A DNA stretch of 64,000 nt from the NCBI GenBank assembly GCA_964596775.1, contig CAZQVN010000006.1, positions 62,001 to 126,000 of the forward strand, in the 5' to 3' direction. How positions within the stretch are numbered: the stretch's first letter is position 1; every line of letters starts with the position of its first letter. Positions 43,740 to 53,303 of the stretch are shown here, piece by piece. The notes under the pieces are model-generated. The model worked only from the letters and a program-made list of their open reading frames with translations. It was not told where the DNA came from and made no database searches. The position numbers and the translations under genes are program-made. This stretch comes from CAZQVN01 sp964596775. Lineage in GTDB: Bacteria; Eisenbacteria; RBG-16-71-46; JABDJR01; JAWXBZ01.

Positions 43740-44519
43740 ATGCTTCTCCGCCACCACCCGAACCGCCCGGACGGACCGGTCTTCTTCCTCTCCGATGCCC
43801 ACATCGGCACGGGCTCCGCGGACGCGGAACGGGACAAGGAAGAAAAGCTGCTGGCGTTCTTCGACGAAGCGGAGCGGAGTGCCGCGGCGCTGGTGATCCT
43901 CGGGGACCTCTTCGACTTCTGGTTCGAGTACCGCCAGGCCATACCAAGCCGCGGATTCCGTGTTCTGGCGCGCCTGGAGCAGCTCGTTCGTTCCGGCCTG
44001 CCCGTCGACTTTCTGGGCGGAAATCACGACTTCTGGGTGGGAGGTTTTCTCCGGAATCAGCTCGGAATCGCCACACACCTCCATCCCATCGACGTGGAAT
44101 GCCAGGGCAGAAGGCTTTTCCTGGCCCATGGCGACGGGATCGCCCCCGGCGACCTCGGCTACAGGGTCCTGCGCAAGGTGTTCCGAAACAGGCTCTCGAT
44201 CGCGCTCTACCGGCTCCTGCATCCGGACCTGGGCATCCCCCTGGCCACGTCCAGCAGCAACGCCAGCCGCCGGATGACGGACACCATCCCGGTCATCGCG
44301 GGGAAACTGTGGGAGGGCATCGCCGCACCCCAGTTCGACCGCGGTCGGGACGCGGTTCTCATCGGGCACTTTCACCACCCGATCCATATCCGCGAGGAGG
44401 GGCGCGACTTCATCGTCAACGGCGACTGGTTCCGGACCTGGTCCTACTCCGTCCTGGAAGACGGGATCCTGACCCTCAGGCTCTGGGGGGGCGGCACGGT
44501 TCCCACTTCAAATAAATAA
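43740..44519 (+). CDS. lpxH: UDP-2,3-diacylglucosamine diphosphatase
   Basis: A 259-residue calcineurin-like phosphoesterase that makes lipid X in lipid A synthesis. Metal-binding motifs are FLSDAHIGTG (near residues 16-25), VILGDLFDFWFEY (near 52-64), GGNHDFWVG (near 93-101), LAHGDGIAPGD (near 124-134) and IGHFHHPIHI (near 206-215). The helical insertion RVLRKVFRNRLSIALYRLLHPDLG binds the acyl chains. Its presence supports a lipid-A-containing outer membrane. The gene has an extended -10 promoter immediately before its ATG. Confidence 0.92.
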   Translation: MLLRHHPNRPDGPVFFLSDAHIGTGSADAERDKEEKLLAFFDEAERSAAALVILGDLFDFWFEYRQAIPSRGFRVLARLEQLVRSGLPVDFLGGNHDFWVGGFLRNQLGIATHLHPIDVECQGRRLFLAHGDGIAPGDLGYRVLRKVFRNRLSIALYRLLHPDLGIPLATSSSNASRRMTDTIPVIAGKLWEGIAAPQFDRGRDAVLIGHFHHPIHIREEGRDFIVNGDWFRTWSYSVLEDGILTLRLWGGGTVPTSNK

Positions 44520-44553
44520 ATTATTATATATTTATATAAGATTATTTTGCCGC
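44510..44553. other. AT-rich island between convergent genes
   Basis: From the last codons of lpxH to just before the subtilase 3' end the sequence is almost only A and T (for example TTATTATATATTTATATAAG), in a region otherwise well over 60% GC. It may be the transcription end for both genes. The self-complementary parts are short. Confidence 0.6.
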
Positions 44554-44560
44554 TACTGCC

Positions 44561-47500
44561 TCAGCGTACTATGGCAATCCGGCCACGATCCCCGAAGTGG
44601 CCGTCCACCTCGTACAGATAGGCTCCCGGAGACACATCCCGGCCTGCGACGGACTTGAGATCCCACACCACATGGCCGTTCTGGCCCGCGGTGCCGCTCC
44701 ACACGGGACGTCCCACGAGATCATAGACCGTGACCCGGGCTCCGTCGGCAAGCCAGTCGAAACGAACGCTTTCATGTTCCGGCCGCACGGGGTTCGGAAA
44801 GGCCACCGGGCTCAGCTGAAACGGAAGAGCATCCCCGAGCCCCTCGCGGACCCTTTCCCCTCCGGGGCCGACGAGGTCCGGCGCCAGGCGCACTGTATAG
44901 CGACCGGCCCGAATCGGTGTGGCCGTATCCAGGAACAGCCGGAGGCGTGTCTCTCCACTCCTCTCCACGGACCGCACGCGGATGCCGGGTTCCACCACGA
45001 ACCCGGTCGAGAGCGCAGCGATCGGAGCCGCCGGAGACAGGTCCAGCTCCAGGGTGGCCGCGTCCACCGGCCGGACGGCAACGAGCTTCAGGAAAGACGC
45101 GGGGTTCGGCACCGTGATCTCTATGAGATCGTCGGGGGCCCGGAGCGGAAGATTCGTTTCGGACAGATACCGGTACAACTCGATTCGATACGTACCACCG
45201 GGCTCGATCGGTGTGCGGGGGTGAATCACGAGCCGCAGTCCCCCGCGATCCGGAAGCGCGGAGCGGACGTCGTGCCCGTCGATTTCAATCCGCGACTGTT
45301 CCGTCGGCCGGATCGGGACGCTCCAGAGAATCTCGAAGGCGTCCCCCGCAATGCCCGCGCTCACCACCGGGTTCCCGGGGGTTGCGGTGACGGCCAGTTC
45401 GGCCGGCCGGGCAAGGGCCCCGGCGTAGACGGAGTAGACATAGGAAAAGTCCGCAATCAGCGTATCCGGGTATGCGGGCTCCTCGCCGCGGTACACCAGG
45501 CGTGGTGTCCGGCCCGGATCGGTTCGCAGAACCGTGTACGGGCCACCCACCGGATCCCACTGGAGCCGGATGAGAACGGCGTTCCGCGAAAACTCCGGCT
45601 CGGAGGCGCGGAGTCCGGTCACGGCCAGGGCGGGCAGCCCCGCGGCCGGAAGCGTGAGAACCCGGCCGCCGGATGACGGGCCTCCCACCGGCCCCCCGAA
45701 CCCGGAAGGGCCCGGCCAGTAAAGTGCCGACCTCGGACCGCCACTTCCGGGCATCACCCCCGCGGCCATCCTGCCTGGCGTGATCCCGCTCCAGAATCCC
45801 GTGCCGGCCAGGAATCCGTCGCGCAGCTCGATGCGATGGAGTTCCTGGCGAACCCCCAGCCAGAGTTCCTGCCCGCCGTCACGGTCGAGATCCACGGCGT
45901 CCAGCGACACCGGGTTGCCGGGGAAATAGCCGGCCACCGCGATATCCCGCCAGGGGGTCGGCATCCCCTCCACGAAACGGTACAGGCTCAGCCGATAGTA
46001 TCCGTCCCGGATCCCGCCGGCCGGTGAGGGCAGTCCGCCCACCGATTCAAGAAGCGCGATCTCGTCTCTCCCGTCGCGATCCAGGTCCACGAGCACGGGA
46101 GGAGCGAGAAAGGACCCGGTGAGGCGCAGTGCCGGGCGGGACTCCCACATTCCGTTCATGGACCGGGTCCAGGTCAGAAGATCCCCGTCTCCGTCCAGCG
46201 TGACGAGCGAAAGCCGCCCGTCACCGTCCAGATCACCCGCCGCGATTCCCGGCGAGATCGCATTGCCGCCCGATGAAGGGTTCGTGAGCGTCAGCGAGAG
46301 CCGGAGGTCGCCGTCCTGCACTCCGTAGATCCGCACCTCCGCGTCCCGGCTGGCCACGACTTCATGGCCCGTCCCCGCCGCCCTCGGTATGAACCGGGAG
46401 GCCCAGGCCTCGCCGGTCTGCCAGCGCAACTGCGACGGATAGTCTCCGGACCCCGGCGCGCGATAGATCCTCACTTCCTGAAAGGCCAGGCCGAGCAGTT
46501 CCGGACGTCCGTCACCGTCCATGTCGGCCGCGTCGAGCGGAATGAATTCCTGGCCGGATCGCCACACGATTTCGAGCGGGTCCACGGCGCACACCGGGCA
46601 GGAAACGGAACGGGACGACTCGAACGCGACGACTTCGCCGTAGGTGCGCCCGGGCACCGGCTGAAGTTCCGCCAGCAGATCCGGCCGGTCGTCCCGGTCG
46701 AGATCGACGGAATTCTGCATCCAGGAGCGGACCCCCGGAGCCGGTTCATGGGATCCCGTGATGATGGCGGAATCCGGATCCGGAAGCCGTATCGCGTCGA
46801 CCACCGTCGTGGTCCGGCCGGCACCGTTCGTGAACAGGAGAGTCACGGGTACATCCAGACCCGTGCGCGGTATCGGGCCGTCCACGCCGACAATGTGCGT
46901 GCGCGAAAAGAACACGCCGCGATTCTCCTGGCGCATGCCGGCATCCAGAATCAGGGTGGCACGGCAGGGGTCGTCGGTTTCCGCCTCGACCCTGACTCCG
47001 TAGCCGCCGTCGAACAGCACGGGGAAGGTCCGCAGGTTCGTGACGACGGGATCCGTGTGATCGATCGTTACCCGGATCTCACGGACTGCGGCCGGGACAT
47101 CCGGCCCCAGCGCCTCCAGCCTCAGTGTCGCCACACCTTCCGGCTCGGCCGTCGTGTCCCACACACCCAGCACCTCGTCCACCGCCTGACCGCGCGGCTC
47201 GGCGAACAGGGTCTTCCAGGAACCGGCGGCCGAGCGCCGCATCGAGACCCTCCAGCCGCGCACGCCCGGACCCGCCGCGCGACCCCGGAGCGTCACGCTC
47301 TCCCCGACCACATCGCCGTCGTCCAGGCCGATGAAGCGTGCTTCCGCCGCGGCCGGCGCGTCCATCGCCGGATCCAGCCTGAGAAACCGGGCGCCGCGGG
47401 CGTCCGCGGCCGGATCCGGAGCCGCGGCCGTCGACTGCAGCCGGGCCACGACCTGATCCGCGGACCAGCCCGGATGAAGCGCGGCGAGCAGCGCCGCGGC

Positions 47501-48772
47501 GCCGGCCGCCACCGGAGAAGCCAGGGACGTGCCTGATTTGGATGCATACGCCCCGCCGAGGTCCGTGGTCAGGATGGCCGCTCCGGGCGCCAGGAGCTTC
47601 ACCGCGGGGCCATGCGTGGAAAAGGATGCGCGACGGCCGTTGCGGTCCGACGCCCCCACCGCCAGGACCCCGGACATCGCGGCGGGATAGAACGGCAGGT
47701 CCGACCCTTCGTTCCCCGCCGCCGCAACCACGACGGCACCCCGGGCCAGCGCATAGCGCACGGCATCCTCGAGAATCGGGGCGCGCACGACATCACCGAA
47801 GGAGAGATTGAGAATCCGCGCCCCGTTGTCCACCGCATAGACGATCGCCGCCGCCGCATCGTCCTCGGCCAGGAACCCGAGCGAAAAACCCGAACGGGGG
47901 CGGAATCCCGCGCGCAGCACCATGAGGCTGGAACGATAGGCGACGCCCGCGATCCCGATCCCGTTGTTGCCGCGGGCACAAACCACACCGGCCACCCAGG
48001 TGCCGTGCCCCACGTCATCGGAGGGATCGGCGTCCCGGTCCCTGAAGTCCCCGGCACCGACGATTTCGGGAACGTCGGTGAAGTCGAAACCGTGGATGTC
48101 GTCCACGTAACCGTTGCCGTCGTCGTCCACGCCCGGAAGGCCGCCGGCCTCGGAGGCATTGATCCAGAGATTCGGCGCCAGTTCCGGATGTTCGAGATCC
48201 AGCCCCGTGTCGATGACCGCAACGATCACGGAAGGATCTCCGGCGGTCCGGTCCCAGGCCGCGAACGACCCGATGGCCTCGTGATGCCACTGCTCCGCGA
48301 GCCGCGGATCATCGGGGACAAGGGCGGGTTCCATCCCGGCCAGGGGCACGAGATGAACGGGCCCGGCGTACTCGACGCCCGGATCCCCGGCGACCTGCCC
48401 GGCGACCGCCGCCGCATCCTCTCCGGGATCCAGGGTGATCCGAAACGTCCGGGCCAGGCGGTTTCCCGCGTCCTCCGGTTCCCGGGTGAATTCACCGGCC
48501 GGATTCGCGGCGGTGGCCGGCTGCAGCAGGGGGCGAACGTCACGCCCGCCGAGCCGGCGTTCGAGGGATGACGTGCCTCCGCGCACCGGCGCCGCGGCGC
48601 CCGGCGACAGCCGGACGAGGATCTCTCCCGGAACGGTTGCGGACGGAGGCGGTGCGGGAGCGGCGGCGGTCGCCGCGGCGGGATTCAGGACGAAAAGCAG
48701 AACCGCGACCGGCAAAACCGGTCGCGGCAGCGATTCCAGAAGCTTGAGTAACGCCGGCGGAAGGGCCGGCAT
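44561..48772 (-). CDS. Large secreted subtilase with VCBS/FG-GAP-like repeats and type-IX-like C-terminal domain
   Basis: A 1403-residue exported protease. Signal-like hydrophobic stretch at residues 20-38; an inhibitor-like propeptide (EILVRLSPGAAAPV, GDPGVEYAGPVH); then a peptidase S8 domain with Asp188 (VIDTGLDLEHPEL), His256 (GHGTWVAGVV), Asn354 (AAGNEGSDLP) and Ser416 (SGTSLASPVAAG). After Ig-like parts come repeated calcium-binding-type motifs (LDRDDRPDLLAEL, DMDGDGRPELLGLA, DLDGDGRLSLVTLDGDGD, DLDRDGRDEIALLE, DLDRDGGQELWLG). The end is a FlgD/T9SS-like domain starting FPNPVRPE and finishing GRIAIVR. The start codon lies one base after the PorV-like stop, so the two are co-translated. 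Confidence 0.9.
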   Translation of the reverse strand: MPALPPALLKLLESLPRPVLPVAVLLFVLNPAAATAAAPAPPPSATVPGEILVRLSPGAAAPVRGGTSSLERRLGGRDVRPLLQPATAANPAGEFTREPEDAGNRLARTFRITLDPGEDAAAVAGQVAGDPGVEYAGPVHLVPLAGMEPALVPDDPRLAEQWHHEAIGSFAAWDRTAGDPSVIVAVIDTGLDLEHPELAPNLWINASEAGGLPGVDDDGNGYVDDIHGFDFTDVPEIVGAGDFRDRDADPSDDVGHGTWVAGVVCARGNNGIGIAGVAYRSSLMVLRAGFRPRSGFSLGFLAEDDAAAAIVYAVDNGARILNLSFGDVVRAPILEDAVRYALARGAVVVAAAGNEGSDLPFYPAAMSGVLAVGASDRNGRRASFSTHGPAVKLLAPGAAILTTDLGGAYASKSGTSLASPVAAGAAALLAALHPGWSADQVVARLQSTAAAPDPAADARGARFLRLDPAMDAPAAAEARFIGLDDGDVVGESVTLRGRAAGPGVRGWRVSMRRSAAGSWKTLFAEPRGQAVDEVLGVWDTTAEPEGVATLRLEALGPDVPAAVREIRVTIDHTDPVVTNLRTFPVLFDGGYGVRVEAETDDPCRATLILDAGMRQENRGVFFSRTHIVGVDGPIPRTGLDVPVTLLFTNGAGRTTTVVDAIRLPDPDSAIITGSHEPAPGVRSWMQNSVDLDRDDRPDLLAELQPVPGRTYGEVVAFESSRSVSCPVCAVDPLEIVWRSGQEFIPLDAADMDGDGRPELLGLAFQEVRIYRAPGSGDYPSQLRWQTGEAWASRFIPRAAGTGHEVVASRDAEVRIYGVQDGDLRLSLTLTNPSSGGNAISPGIAAGDLDGDGRLSLVTLDGDGDLLTWTRSMNGMWESRPALRLTGSFLAPPVLVDLDRDGRDEIALLESVGGLPSPAGGIRDGYYRLSLYRFVEGMPTPWRDIAVAGYFPGNPVSLDAVDLDRDGGQELWLGVRQELHRIELRDGFLAGTGFWSGITPGRMAAGVMPGSGGPRSALYWPGPSGFGGPVGGPSSGGRVLTLPAAGLPALAVTGLRASEPEFSRNAVLIRLQWDPVGGPYTVLRTDPGRTPRLVYRGEEPAYPDTLIADFSYVYSVYAGALARPAELAVTATPGNPVVSAGIAGDAFEILWSVPIRPTEQSRIEIDGHDVRSALPDRGGLRLVIHPRTPIEPGGTYRIELYRYLSETNLPLRAPDDLIEITVPNPASFLKLVAVRPVDAATLELDLSPAAPIAALSTGFVVEPGIRVRSVERSGETRLRLFLDTATPIRAGRYTVRLAPDLVGPGGERVREGLGDALPFQLSPVAFPNPVRPEHESVRFDWLADGARVTVYDLVGRPVWSGTAGQNGHVVWDLKSVAGRDVSPGAYLYEVDGHFGDRGRIAIVR

Positions 48773-48773
48773 C

Positions 48774-49724
48774 CTACCAGTGCTTTCCGACCGAGAACCG
48801 GTGCGTCGATCCCAGGTCCGACGTGAACGGAACGAAGGCGTACTCCACCCGGAGATTCTTCTCGAACGAAGCGCCGAACGACACGTTCTGCGTATCGTCG
48901 AGCGACTGCGACCCCTCGACCGGGCTCGACGCGTCCGACAATCCCGCCCGGTAACCGAAGAGCAGGCTGAACTGGTTATTGTAGCGGTACTCCGTACCCA
49001 GACGCAGGGAAGTCTCCTGATTCTTCTCGTTCAGCACGTCCGCGGCCAGCCGGATCGAGCCGGACAGCTGGTCCACCGGGAGAAGGTAGGACCCGCCCAC
49101 CTGGATGACGCGCGGCAGGTCCGAGGACACCGCATCGGTCAGGTCGAACTTGACCTTCGATCCCAGGTTGCGCACGGCGGCGCCGAAAGACAGGCCATCG
49201 ATGGATGTCCGGTACTGGGCTCCGAAATCGAACGCGAGTCCGCTGGCCGCGATGTCGTTGATCGACTCGCGGACGTAGCGAACCGACGTGCCCGCGGCCA
49301 GTTCCGGCGTCAGGGCGATTCCGTAGGAGACTCCGAGCGCGACGTCCGAGAAACCAAACGAAAGCTCCTGGTTGCCGACGGCGTCGCGGCCGTCGAAGTC
49401 ACCGGCGTAGACGGTCGAGAAGGAAAAACCCAGCCCGTGGCGCCCGCGGTTTCGGGCGATGGCCACGTGCTCGTAGCGAATGTCCTGGAGCCATTCCGTA
49501 TGCGTTCCGGAAAGATCCCAGCCGTCGACCCGGGCCAGGCCGGCGGGATTCCAGTAGGCCGCCGTGGCGTCGTTGACGCTGCCGATGACGGCCCCGCCAA
49601 GGGCGGCGGGCCGGGCGCCGGCGCCGAGATCCGGCGAAAGAAACAGGAAGGCACTGTTTGCGTTCGCCAGCGAGGGAACCAGCGCGACCACAGCCGCTGC
49701 GAAAAGAATTCCGGGTGATTTCAT
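48774..49724 (-). CDS. porV: PorV/PorQ-family outer-membrane protein (UPF0164)
   Basis: A 316-residue protein with a signal peptide (GILFAAAVVALVPSLANA) and an FadL-like beta barrel. The first strands carry the family hallmark FLFLSPDLGAGARPAALGGA and DATAAYWNPAGLARV, and the body alternates short strands (HGLGFSFSTVYAGDFDGRD, ISLRLG-like YRYNNQFSLLFGYRAGL). PorV delivers type-IX cargo to the surface-attachment complex in Bacteroidetes; related proteins are widespread in FCB phyla. AAGGAG precedes the ATG. It sits between two genes whose products end in type-IX-like C-terminal domains, which fits a shuttle role. Confidence 0.85.
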   Translation of the reverse strand: MKSPGILFAAAVVALVPSLANANSAFLFLSPDLGAGARPAALGGAVIGSVNDATAAYWNPAGLARVDGWDLSGTHTEWLQDIRYEHVAIARNRGRHGLGFSFSTVYAGDFDGRDAVGNQELSFGFSDVALGVSYGIALTPELAAGTSVRYVRESINDIAASGLAFDFGAQYRTSIDGLSFGAAVRNLGSKVKFDLTDAVSSDLPRVIQVGGSYLLPVDQLSGSIRLAADVLNEKNQETSLRLGTEYRYNNQFSLLFGYRAGLSDASSPVEGSQSLDDTQNVSFGASFEKNLRVEYAFVPFTSDLGSTHRFSVGKHW

Positions 49725-49777
49725 CGTATTGATCTCCTTGAAGGGTGCCCGGCGATTATAGCGCACACCACGACTGT

Positions 49778-52700
49778 CTAGCGAAGCACCGCGATCTTGA
49801 CCCGCGCGGTCCGGCTCCCTCCGGCTCCGCGCGTCTCGATCAGGGCGAAATAGACTCCGGGGGCCACCGGCCGCCCGGACGCATCCATGAGATCCCAGCG
49901 CACGAAATTGTCCGTTCCGGGGAAGACCTGTGTCGGGAGGGTTCGAACGCCGCGCCCCAGCATGTCCACCACCTCGACGGTGGCCTCGCCGGCTCCGGCA
50001 CCGGCGTGAAAGTGGATCCGGGTCGAGACCCGGGCCGGGTTCGGCATGGCGAAGACATCGGAGAGATCCGCGCCGTTGTTCACGGGGCGTTCATCCCGGG
50101 GATCGATCCGCCCGTCCCGCCCGCCGTTCCGCCGGTGCATGCCCCACTGCGGGGGTCCGGCCGCGCGGCCGATCGTGCGCACATCGATCCGGCCGCCGGA
50201 AACATGGTTGGATGCATAGGCGAGTTCGATCCGGCCGTCACCATCCAGGTCGTCGACGGCCGGGGAGGAACCATGCCACGAACCGCCGAAGAAGTTCATG
50301 TTCCCGAGCCGGGATCCGTCCGCGCGCACACCGAGGAGCTGTCCGTCCCCCAGCGGGAGAAGAAGGTCCGGCCTGCCGTTCCCGGTGAGGTCCACGGCCA
50401 GGGGGGCCAGCTGGGGCTCGATGAAGTAACGCACCTCCGAAGAGAACTGCTCGGGCAGGCTGATCAGGTTTTCACCATGATAGTTCATCACGTGGAGGAC
50501 CCCGCCCGTTTCGATGGCCAGGACTTCCACGTAGCCGTTTCCGTCCACGTCGGCCAGGCTGACCGCATCGCGCCCGGATGCAAAGATCGGCTTCGGCCAG
50601 CCGGGCATCCGATCCAGTCGGGGCCGGCCGCCCGCGACGGACATTTCCAGCGCATAGATGTTGCCGTCGGAAGCGGTCACCACCACGTCCATGAGTCCGT
50701 TCCGGTTCAGGTCGGCCGCGACCGGCGCGGAATAGAGAAGCGTATCGGGAAGCGGGGCGTTGGAATACGCGCCGCCGCTCAAGGATCCGCCGGAAACGGC
50801 ATCGAGCAGGACGAGTTGAACGGCGCCCCGGGGCGCTTCCGCGGTTCCTCCCCGCACGCTGGACACCATCGCGAGCCCGCCCGAGCCGTCGACATCCACG
50901 ACGACGGACGCAAACGGCCCGTTTCCGCCGTGGAGTGAGGCGGTGCCGCGAAGGACGGGGCGGCCGTCCAGGGACACGGAATGGAAGGAGACGCGGGACT
51001 GGCCGTCCACCGCGCTGCCGCCGAACGCGAACTCGACACCGGGCACCGAGGGGTTCGCGTCGAAGGACCAGAGCTCCACGCCCGCCATCGGATTTTCGGA
51101 CTTGAGGAGCCAGCCGGTTTCGGACTGCCCCATCGGCGCTCCGTCGGCGCCACGGAATCCGTACAGGTCGCCGGCATCGGTCAGGACCAGGAGATCCGTC
51201 CGCTCATCACCGTCCACGTCGGCGAGCAGCGAGGACGCCACGGAAACCCCGAGGTCGCGGAACACCTTTCCACCGGCTCCCGTCCAGGCGGCACTTCCGT
51301 CCGGATTCAGGACGTGGATCGCTCCGAGACTGTCGACGACCACCACTTCCCTGTCCGCATCGAGATCCATGTCCGCGATCCCGACATGCTGCGCGCCGAT
51401 GGGCGAGGCCGTCGTGACCGGCCACTCGTCGTGTCCGTCGCCGAACCGGACCCGGAACGTCATCACCGGTCCCGGGGCCGAAATCTGGTCGATCGTGATG
51501 TGGGACGCCGCGCCGTAGTAACCGTCCGTGTTCGGTTCCGTATCCGGGGCAAAACGGTCGGCACCGCCGGCGCGCCAGACATCGTGCGGGCTTCCGAACG
51601 AGTTGATGTCGATGGCGAAGAAATCCATGTCCTGGATGCCGTCGGCCTCCTCGAGGTCGATCCCCTTGTGCAGGGCTTCGGCATTGACGGTGTTGTAGAA
51701 AAGATTCTGGTCGATGACGGACTGGTCGATGTGCCAGATGAGCAGGCCGGACCCCTTGCCTTCGCCGGGAAGCCAGTAGTCCCACTCGGCGTTTTCGTAA
51801 CTGTCCACGTAGTAGTCGAAATTGCAGACGAGCGTGGAATCCGTTCCGCGGCGCTGGTAGAAGCAACCGCTGCTGTCGTTCTCGGCAAAGTTGAACCGGC
51901 CGTCCCCGTTCACGTCCTGGAGCCGGTTCTCGATGAGGAAATACTCGTTTCCGCCGATCGGGATCTTGACCACGGCGGTGGTCCGGTTCAGTTCGATCGC
52001 TTCCAGCGACACGTCCGTGTCGGTGGTGATCACCACCGGATCGATCCAGCCGAGGAAGACCTTGCTCCACGCGGAGAGCTCCGCCGGAACGAAGCCGTTG
52101 GCGTTCCATGTGCCCGAACCCATCAGGTCCCACGAGCCGACCCCCTGCGATTCGGCAAAGTCGAACCCGTCCGGAGCGGTCGTGTCGTAGAGATCCGGCA
52201 GGCCGAGCGCATGGCCGAATTCGTGGCACACGACCCCCACCGGGGAAAAGACGAAACCGTCCTGCGTTTCCGTTTCCGGAAACATCCCGACGGAGGGAAC
52301 GAACAGGGTGTCGCCGGCGGCGGTGCGGTCCTGCGTGAGGATGCCTCGATCGGCGCCGTAATACGGAAGGTAGAACTCGAAATCCACCTGCCGGAAGAAC
52401 ACGGACCAGATCTGTTCCCGGGAGTCGTCGTTGACGTCCGATTCCTGTCCCGGACCGGCGTGAAACATGACGACCTGATCGAAGTCGGCATAATCCACAT
52501 CCGCGTCCGCGGCCTGCACCGCGTCGTAGGCCAGGATCACCTGGCGCAGACCGAGGCTGTCGTCGTCGCCGTAATAGGCCATCGTCTGCGGCATGCGGTA
52601 CACCCGCGGAGCCAGGGTGGGCTCGAGAATGAGCCTGCCTCCGGAGGACTGCGCGTAATGTTCCGACTTGAAGAGCAGCAGGCGCTGGAAATAGGCCTCG

Positions 52701-53014
52701 GTGGAGTCCATCACCTGGTCTTCGAAGTCCACCCGGATGGCAAGGATGCGCAGTCGAACCGGACCACCCGTCGTGGACAGGGGCTGGAGGAGCCGGCGCT
52801 GCTGCGGCCGGAACTGCGCGTCGAGATTGGCGGCACCCCCGATGTTCGGTGTCGGGGCCTTTCGCGGGGGCACCGGCGGAACGAGACAGGGGCGCGGAGT
52901 GCGGTCGGGGGCCGGGCACACCGCGGAGCCTGCGGCGGCGGGCCGGGCGAAGGTCGACAAGGCAAGGCAGAGAACCCAGACAACGGCGGGAATCCTGAGA
53001 GCGGGTCGGGTCAA
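49778..53014 (-). CDS. Secreted M6-family (immune inhibitor A-like) metalloprotease with FG-GAP repeats and type-IX-like C-terminal domain
   Basis: A 1078-residue exported protease. TTG at 53014 is chosen because GGAG precedes it and it gives a neat signal peptide (TRPALRIPAVVWVLCLALSTFARPAAA). The M6 catalytic motif HEFGHALGLPDLYD is at about residues 264-277, preceded by LAIRVDFEDQVMDS and followed by GSWDLMGSGTWN, as in InhA proteases. The second half has FG-GAP/VCBS-like repeats (DMDLDADREVVVVDS, DVDGDERTDLLVLTD, DVDGNGYVEVLAIE, DLDGDGRIELAYA). It ends with a FlgD-like domain (VEVVDMLGRGVRTLP, NFVRWDLMDASGRPVAPGVYFALIE, IAVLR). Its gene precedes the PorV gene by 53 bases. Confidence 0.88.
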   Translation of the reverse strand: MTRPALRIPAVVWVLCLALSTFARPAAAGSAVCPAPDRTPRPCLVPPVPPRKAPTPNIGGAANLDAQFRPQQRRLLQPLSTTGGPVRLRILAIRVDFEDQVMDSTEAYFQRLLLFKSEHYAQSSGGRLILEPTLAPRVYRMPQTMAYYGDDDSLGLRQVILAYDAVQAADADVDYADFDQVVMFHAGPGQESDVNDDSREQIWSVFFRQVDFEFYLPYYGADRGILTQDRTAAGDTLFVPSVGMFPETETQDGFVFSPVGVVCHEFGHALGLPDLYDTTAPDGFDFAESQGVGSWDLMGSGTWNANGFVPAELSAWSKVFLGWIDPVVITTDTDVSLEAIELNRTTAVVKIPIGGNEYFLIENRLQDVNGDGRFNFAENDSSGCFYQRRGTDSTLVCNFDYYVDSYENAEWDYWLPGEGKGSGLLIWHIDQSVIDQNLFYNTVNAEALHKGIDLEEADGIQDMDFFAIDINSFGSPHDVWRAGGADRFAPDTEPNTDGYYGAASHITIDQISAPGPVMTFRVRFGDGHDEWPVTTASPIGAQHVGIADMDLDADREVVVVDSLGAIHVLNPDGSAAWTGAGGKVFRDLGVSVASSLLADVDGDERTDLLVLTDAGDLYGFRGADGAPMGQSETGWLLKSENPMAGVELWSFDANPSVPGVEFAFGGSAVDGQSRVSFHSVSLDGRPVLRGTASLHGGNGPFASVVVDVDGSGGLAMVSSVRGGTAEAPRGAVQLVLLDAVSGGSLSGGAYSNAPLPDTLLYSAPVAADLNRNGLMDVVVTASDGNIYALEMSVAGGRPRLDRMPGWPKPIFASGRDAVSLADVDGNGYVEVLAIETGGVLHVMNYHGENLISLPEQFSSEVRYFIEPQLAPLAVDLTGNGRPDLLLPLGDGQLLGVRADGSRLGNMNFFGGSWHGSSPAVDDLDGDGRIELAYASNHVSGGRIDVRTIGRAAGPPQWGMHRRNGGRDGRIDPRDERPVNNGADLSDVFAMPNPARVSTRIHFHAGAGAGEATVEVVDMLGRGVRTLPTQVFPGTDNFVRWDLMDASGRPVAPGVYFALIETRGAGGSRTARVKIAVLR

Positions 53015-53303
53015 CGAGTCTCCGATGTCGGGGTGGTTCAAGTTGTGTCGGAAAGGCGATTTGCGCCGGGAAAGCTTAACCGCCCCGCGAAGGCAAGGTC
53101 AACAAGGAGCGTTGCCCGGTGCCGTACCCGGAAACATCCGGCCGGCAACGCACTCCGCCGGCGGCGGTCGAACGCCGGGTCCGAAGCGCCGGATGTGTTT
53201 CCGCGTGCCCTGGGCAAAACCCGCGCAGGGCTCCCGTTCTCCCGCTTTCCGACCGTTAAAGTGGCTTGAGGTCCAGGAGCGGAGCGCGGCCTGGAGGGCC
53301 TTT

